Below the pieces are notes generated by a model. That model did not search any database. It was not told where the DNA came from and saw nothing but the letters and a program-made list of their open reading frames with translations. The position numbers and the translations under genes are program-made. A stretch of DNA of 34,215 nucleotides from Chloroflexota bacterium. GTDB taxonomy: Bacteria; Chloroflexota; Anaerolineae; Aggregatilineales; Phototrophicaceae. Positions 32,743-34,215 of this stretch are shown here, one piece after another. Location: the NCBI GenBank assembly GCA_009840575.1, contig VXNO01000077.1:1-34215 (forward strand), written 5' to 3'. Within the stretch, counting starts at the first letter, position 1; each line of letters begins with the position of its first letter.

Positions 32743-32770
32743 CCACAGAGGCGCAGAGGTCACAGAGAAA
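32743..32770 (+). repeat. CACAGAG-type repeat between rhaA and rhaD
   Basis: ACCACAGAGGCGCAGAGG and TCACAGAGAAA form one single-sided copy of the intergenic ACCACAGAG family. It separates two genes of one pathway that otherwise look like an operon. The remaining bases of the 98-base gap show no other signal. Confidence 0.55.
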
Positions 32771-32800
32771 CAGTGTAGGGACGAGGCGATGATTCGACCG

Positions 32801-34075
32801 TTAACCACGCGCGGAAAGCACATTCTTCTCATATTCGCGGATCTCGTCCATAAAGGCCATGCCGACCGGCACGCCTTGTTGCGCGCAGTGATAGTCCCAG
32901 ACCGCGCCAAAGGGCAGCCCCTTGAGCTCTTCCAGCAGCGCCAGCCGCCCCGTGTAGTCACCAGCATTCTCATAGCCGCGCAGCAAATCGCGTGGCTCCA
33001 GCAGCGCCATCAGCAAAGCTCGCAGGGCATTGCGCGTGCCGATTGCCCAAGCGCCAATGCGGTTGATGCTGGCGTCGAAGAAGTCCAAGCCGATATGCAC
33101 GCGCTCCAAGGCGGCGCAGCGCACGATCTCCTGCATGATGGCTTGCAGGTCGTCGGTCAGCGTTACGACATGGTCGCTATCCCAGCGCACGCCACGGCTG
33201 ACATGCAACAAAATCTCCGGCACGTACAGCAGCGCCGAAGACAGCTTGTCGGCGATGGTCTCGGTGGGGTGGAAGTGCCCGGCGTCCAGGCAGAGCAAGA
33301 CTCCGCGCGTCGCCGCATAGCCCAGGTAAAACTCATGCGAGCCGACCACATAACTCTCCGAGCCCAAGCCGAAGAGCTTGCATTCCACCGCGTCCAGGTT
33401 GTGCGCGGGGTTCAAGTCTTTCTCAAATATGGCATCCAACGCAGCCAGCAGGCGCTGCCGCGGCGCGAGGCGATCGGCAGGAGTATCCTTGTAGCCATCG
33501 GGAATCCAGATATTGGTGATGCAGGGGCTGCCCAGCGCTTCGCCGATGCTAGCGCCGATTTCACGACAAGCGATGCAATGCGCGATCCAAAAATCACGGA
33601 TAGCGGCGTCGGCATGAGCCAGCGTGAAGCCGTCATCCGCCAGCTCGTGTGAAAACAGCGTGGGGTTGAAGTCGATGCCGTGGTCATGTTCACGCGCCCA
33701 ATCTACCCAGGAGGCAAAATGCTCAGGCAGCAGTTGATCGCGGGGGATTTTGCGCGGGCTATCCAGGTAGGAGGCGTGCAGGTTGAGGCGATGCTTGCCC
33801 GGGATCATGCTGTAGGCTTGGTCAAGGTCGGCGCGCAGCTCGTCGATATTGCGAGCCTTGCCGGGATAATTGCCCGTCGCCATGATGCCGCCGCTGAGCC
33901 CGCGCTCCGGGTCTTCAAAGCCCAGCACATCATCACCCTGCCAGCAATGCAGGCTGATAGGCGCTTGCGCCAGCGTATCCAGCGCGGCAGTGGTATCGAC
34001 TCCCAGCGCGGCATAACGCTCCTGCGCCAGCGCATAGGCGGATTGAATCTGTTTGTCTGATAGTTGAAAGTTCAT
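32801..34075 (-). CDS. rhaA: L-rhamnose isomerase
   Basis: Converts L-rhamnose to L-rhamnulose, the first step of the pathway whose aldolase is encoded next. 424 aa, close to E. coli RhaA in length and sequence: [58 protein letters not shown] and RWDSDHVV with metal-binding Asp and His residues, and [18 protein letters not shown] lies about eight bases before the ATG. The rhamnulose kinase gene is not in the window and may lie beyond the contig end. Confidence 0.97.
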   Translation of the reverse strand: MNFQLSDKQIQSAYALAQERYAALGVDTTAALDTLAQAPISLHCWQGDDVLGFEDPERGLSGGIMATGNYPGKARNIDELRADLDQAYSMIPGKHRLNLHASYLDSPRKIPRDQLLPEHFASWVDWAREHDHGIDFNPTLFSHELADDGFTLAHADAAIRDFWIAHCIACREIGASIGEALGSPCITNIWIPDGYKDTPADRLAPRQRLLAALDAIFEKDLNPAHNLDAVECKLFGLGSESYVVGSHEFYLGYAATRGVLLCLDAGHFHPTETIADKLSSALLYVPEILLHVSRGVRWDSDHVVTLTDDLQAIMQEIVRCAALERVHIGLDFFDASINRIGAWAIGTRNALRALLMALLEPRDLLRGYENAGDYTGRLALLEELKGLPFGAVWDYHCAQQGVPVGMAFMDEIREYEKNVLSARG

Positions 34076-34103
34076 ATTGCTGTCCTTTGCGGGCGACTTA
34101 AAG

Positions 34104-34128
34104 CCCCTCCCTCGTCCTGAGGGAGGGG
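34104..34128. repeat. Perfect 10-base-pair hairpin upstream of rhaA
   Basis: CCCCTCCCTC and GAGGGAGGGG enclose a five-base loop. On the minus strand it is followed by CTTTAAG, a poor U tract, so it is a weak terminator candidate in front of rhaA. It could also be part of the G-run repeat beside it. Confidence 0.5.
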
Positions 34129-34135
34129 TTTGGGG
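34121..34135 (+). repeat. G-run repeat, right copy, cut by adapter
   Basis: GGGAGGGGTTTGGGG is identical to 110-124. The copy ends after its third G run, exactly where adapter sequence begins, so the fourth run present in the left copy is missing. Confidence 0.7.
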
Positions 34136-34215
34136 CTGACTCTAATAAACATCTGACGAACCCGACGATCATACGCGTGTAGAACTCTGTGATCGCCGTA
34201 TCATTAAAAAAAAGT
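34136..34215. other. Illumina Nextera i5/P5 adapter, not genomic
   Basis: Three parts in the right order and length: 33 bases like the reverse complement of the Nextera read-1 transposon adapter (ACATCTGACG kept), 8 bases at the index position (TCATACGC), and 29 bases like the reverse complement of P5 (ending CGCCGTATCATT). AAAAAAAAGT follows, as in read-through past the oligo end. About ten substitutions, many to A, separate it from the true adapter, which would let it escape trimming. Any gene prediction here is void. Confidence 0.93.

Noticed and set aside
1-34215. CRISPR arrays and tRNA genes
   Set aside because: No regularly spaced direct repeats and no T-arm or cloverleaf pattern were found on either strand by eye.

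Overview
The window looks like one complete short contig from a GC-rich, gene-dense bacterium. I infer a member of the Chloroflexota (Anaerolineae-like). The grounds are the mix of a DnaD-type and a DnaC-type helicase loader next to dnaB, a bacterial GlnRS, the fused RhaD aldolase/dehydrogenase, and intergenic repeats built from CACAGAG / GGTGGTAAA units. No rRNA marker is present, so this placement is an inference. The last 80 bases (34136-34215) are a corrupted Illumina Nextera i5/P5 adapter and not genome.

Layout. 145-6299 (minus): a sulfate-assimilation operon, cysH - siroheme dehydrogenase - CbiX-like chelatase - cobA - sulfite/nitrite reductase. It is preceded by about 380 bases of leader that is the most striking thing in the window: two short cysteine-rich open reading frames in tandem, each followed by an intrinsic terminator. 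6328-7834 (minus): rho with its own promoter and a C-rich leader. 7872-8240: a nested inverted-repeat element. 8247-10143 (plus): PfkB kinase, ECF sigma factor and a small membrane protein that may be its anti-sigma. 10304-13714 (plus): HisRS/HisZ-like protein, hisG and a DUF1932 dehydrogenase. 13711-20425 (minus): a compact run with a DUF151 protein, DnaB, a DnaD-like protein, a double DnaC-like ATPase, an acetyltransferase, a KARI-like protein with altered active site, and a NagD-type phosphatase. 20630-22210 (plus): a lipoprotein and an EcsC-like protein. 22200-24213 (minus): acyl-CoA dehydrogenase followed by a TIR protein. 24315-25238 (plus): nucleoside hydrolase. 25235-28213 (minus): glnS and a LysM protein. 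28333-30510 (plus): CopC-CopD fusion. 30507-34075 (minus): rhaA and rhaD for L-rhamnose breakdown.

How the parts work together. CysH makes sulfite, the siroheme enzymes (CobA, the CysG-N-type dehydrogenase, the CbiX-like chelatase) make the cofactor, and the siroheme reductase takes sulfite to sulfide. The leader reading frames carry runs of three and four cysteine codons, so the operon probably senses cysteinyl-tRNA, the end product of the pathway, by ribosome-controlled attenuation. Several genes (first Cys leader ORF, nucleoside hydrolase, copCD, lipoprotein) have a -10 hexamer only 6-7 bases before the start codon, which predicts leaderless mRNAs. Four convergent gene pairs overlap at their stop codons, leaving no room for terminators between them.
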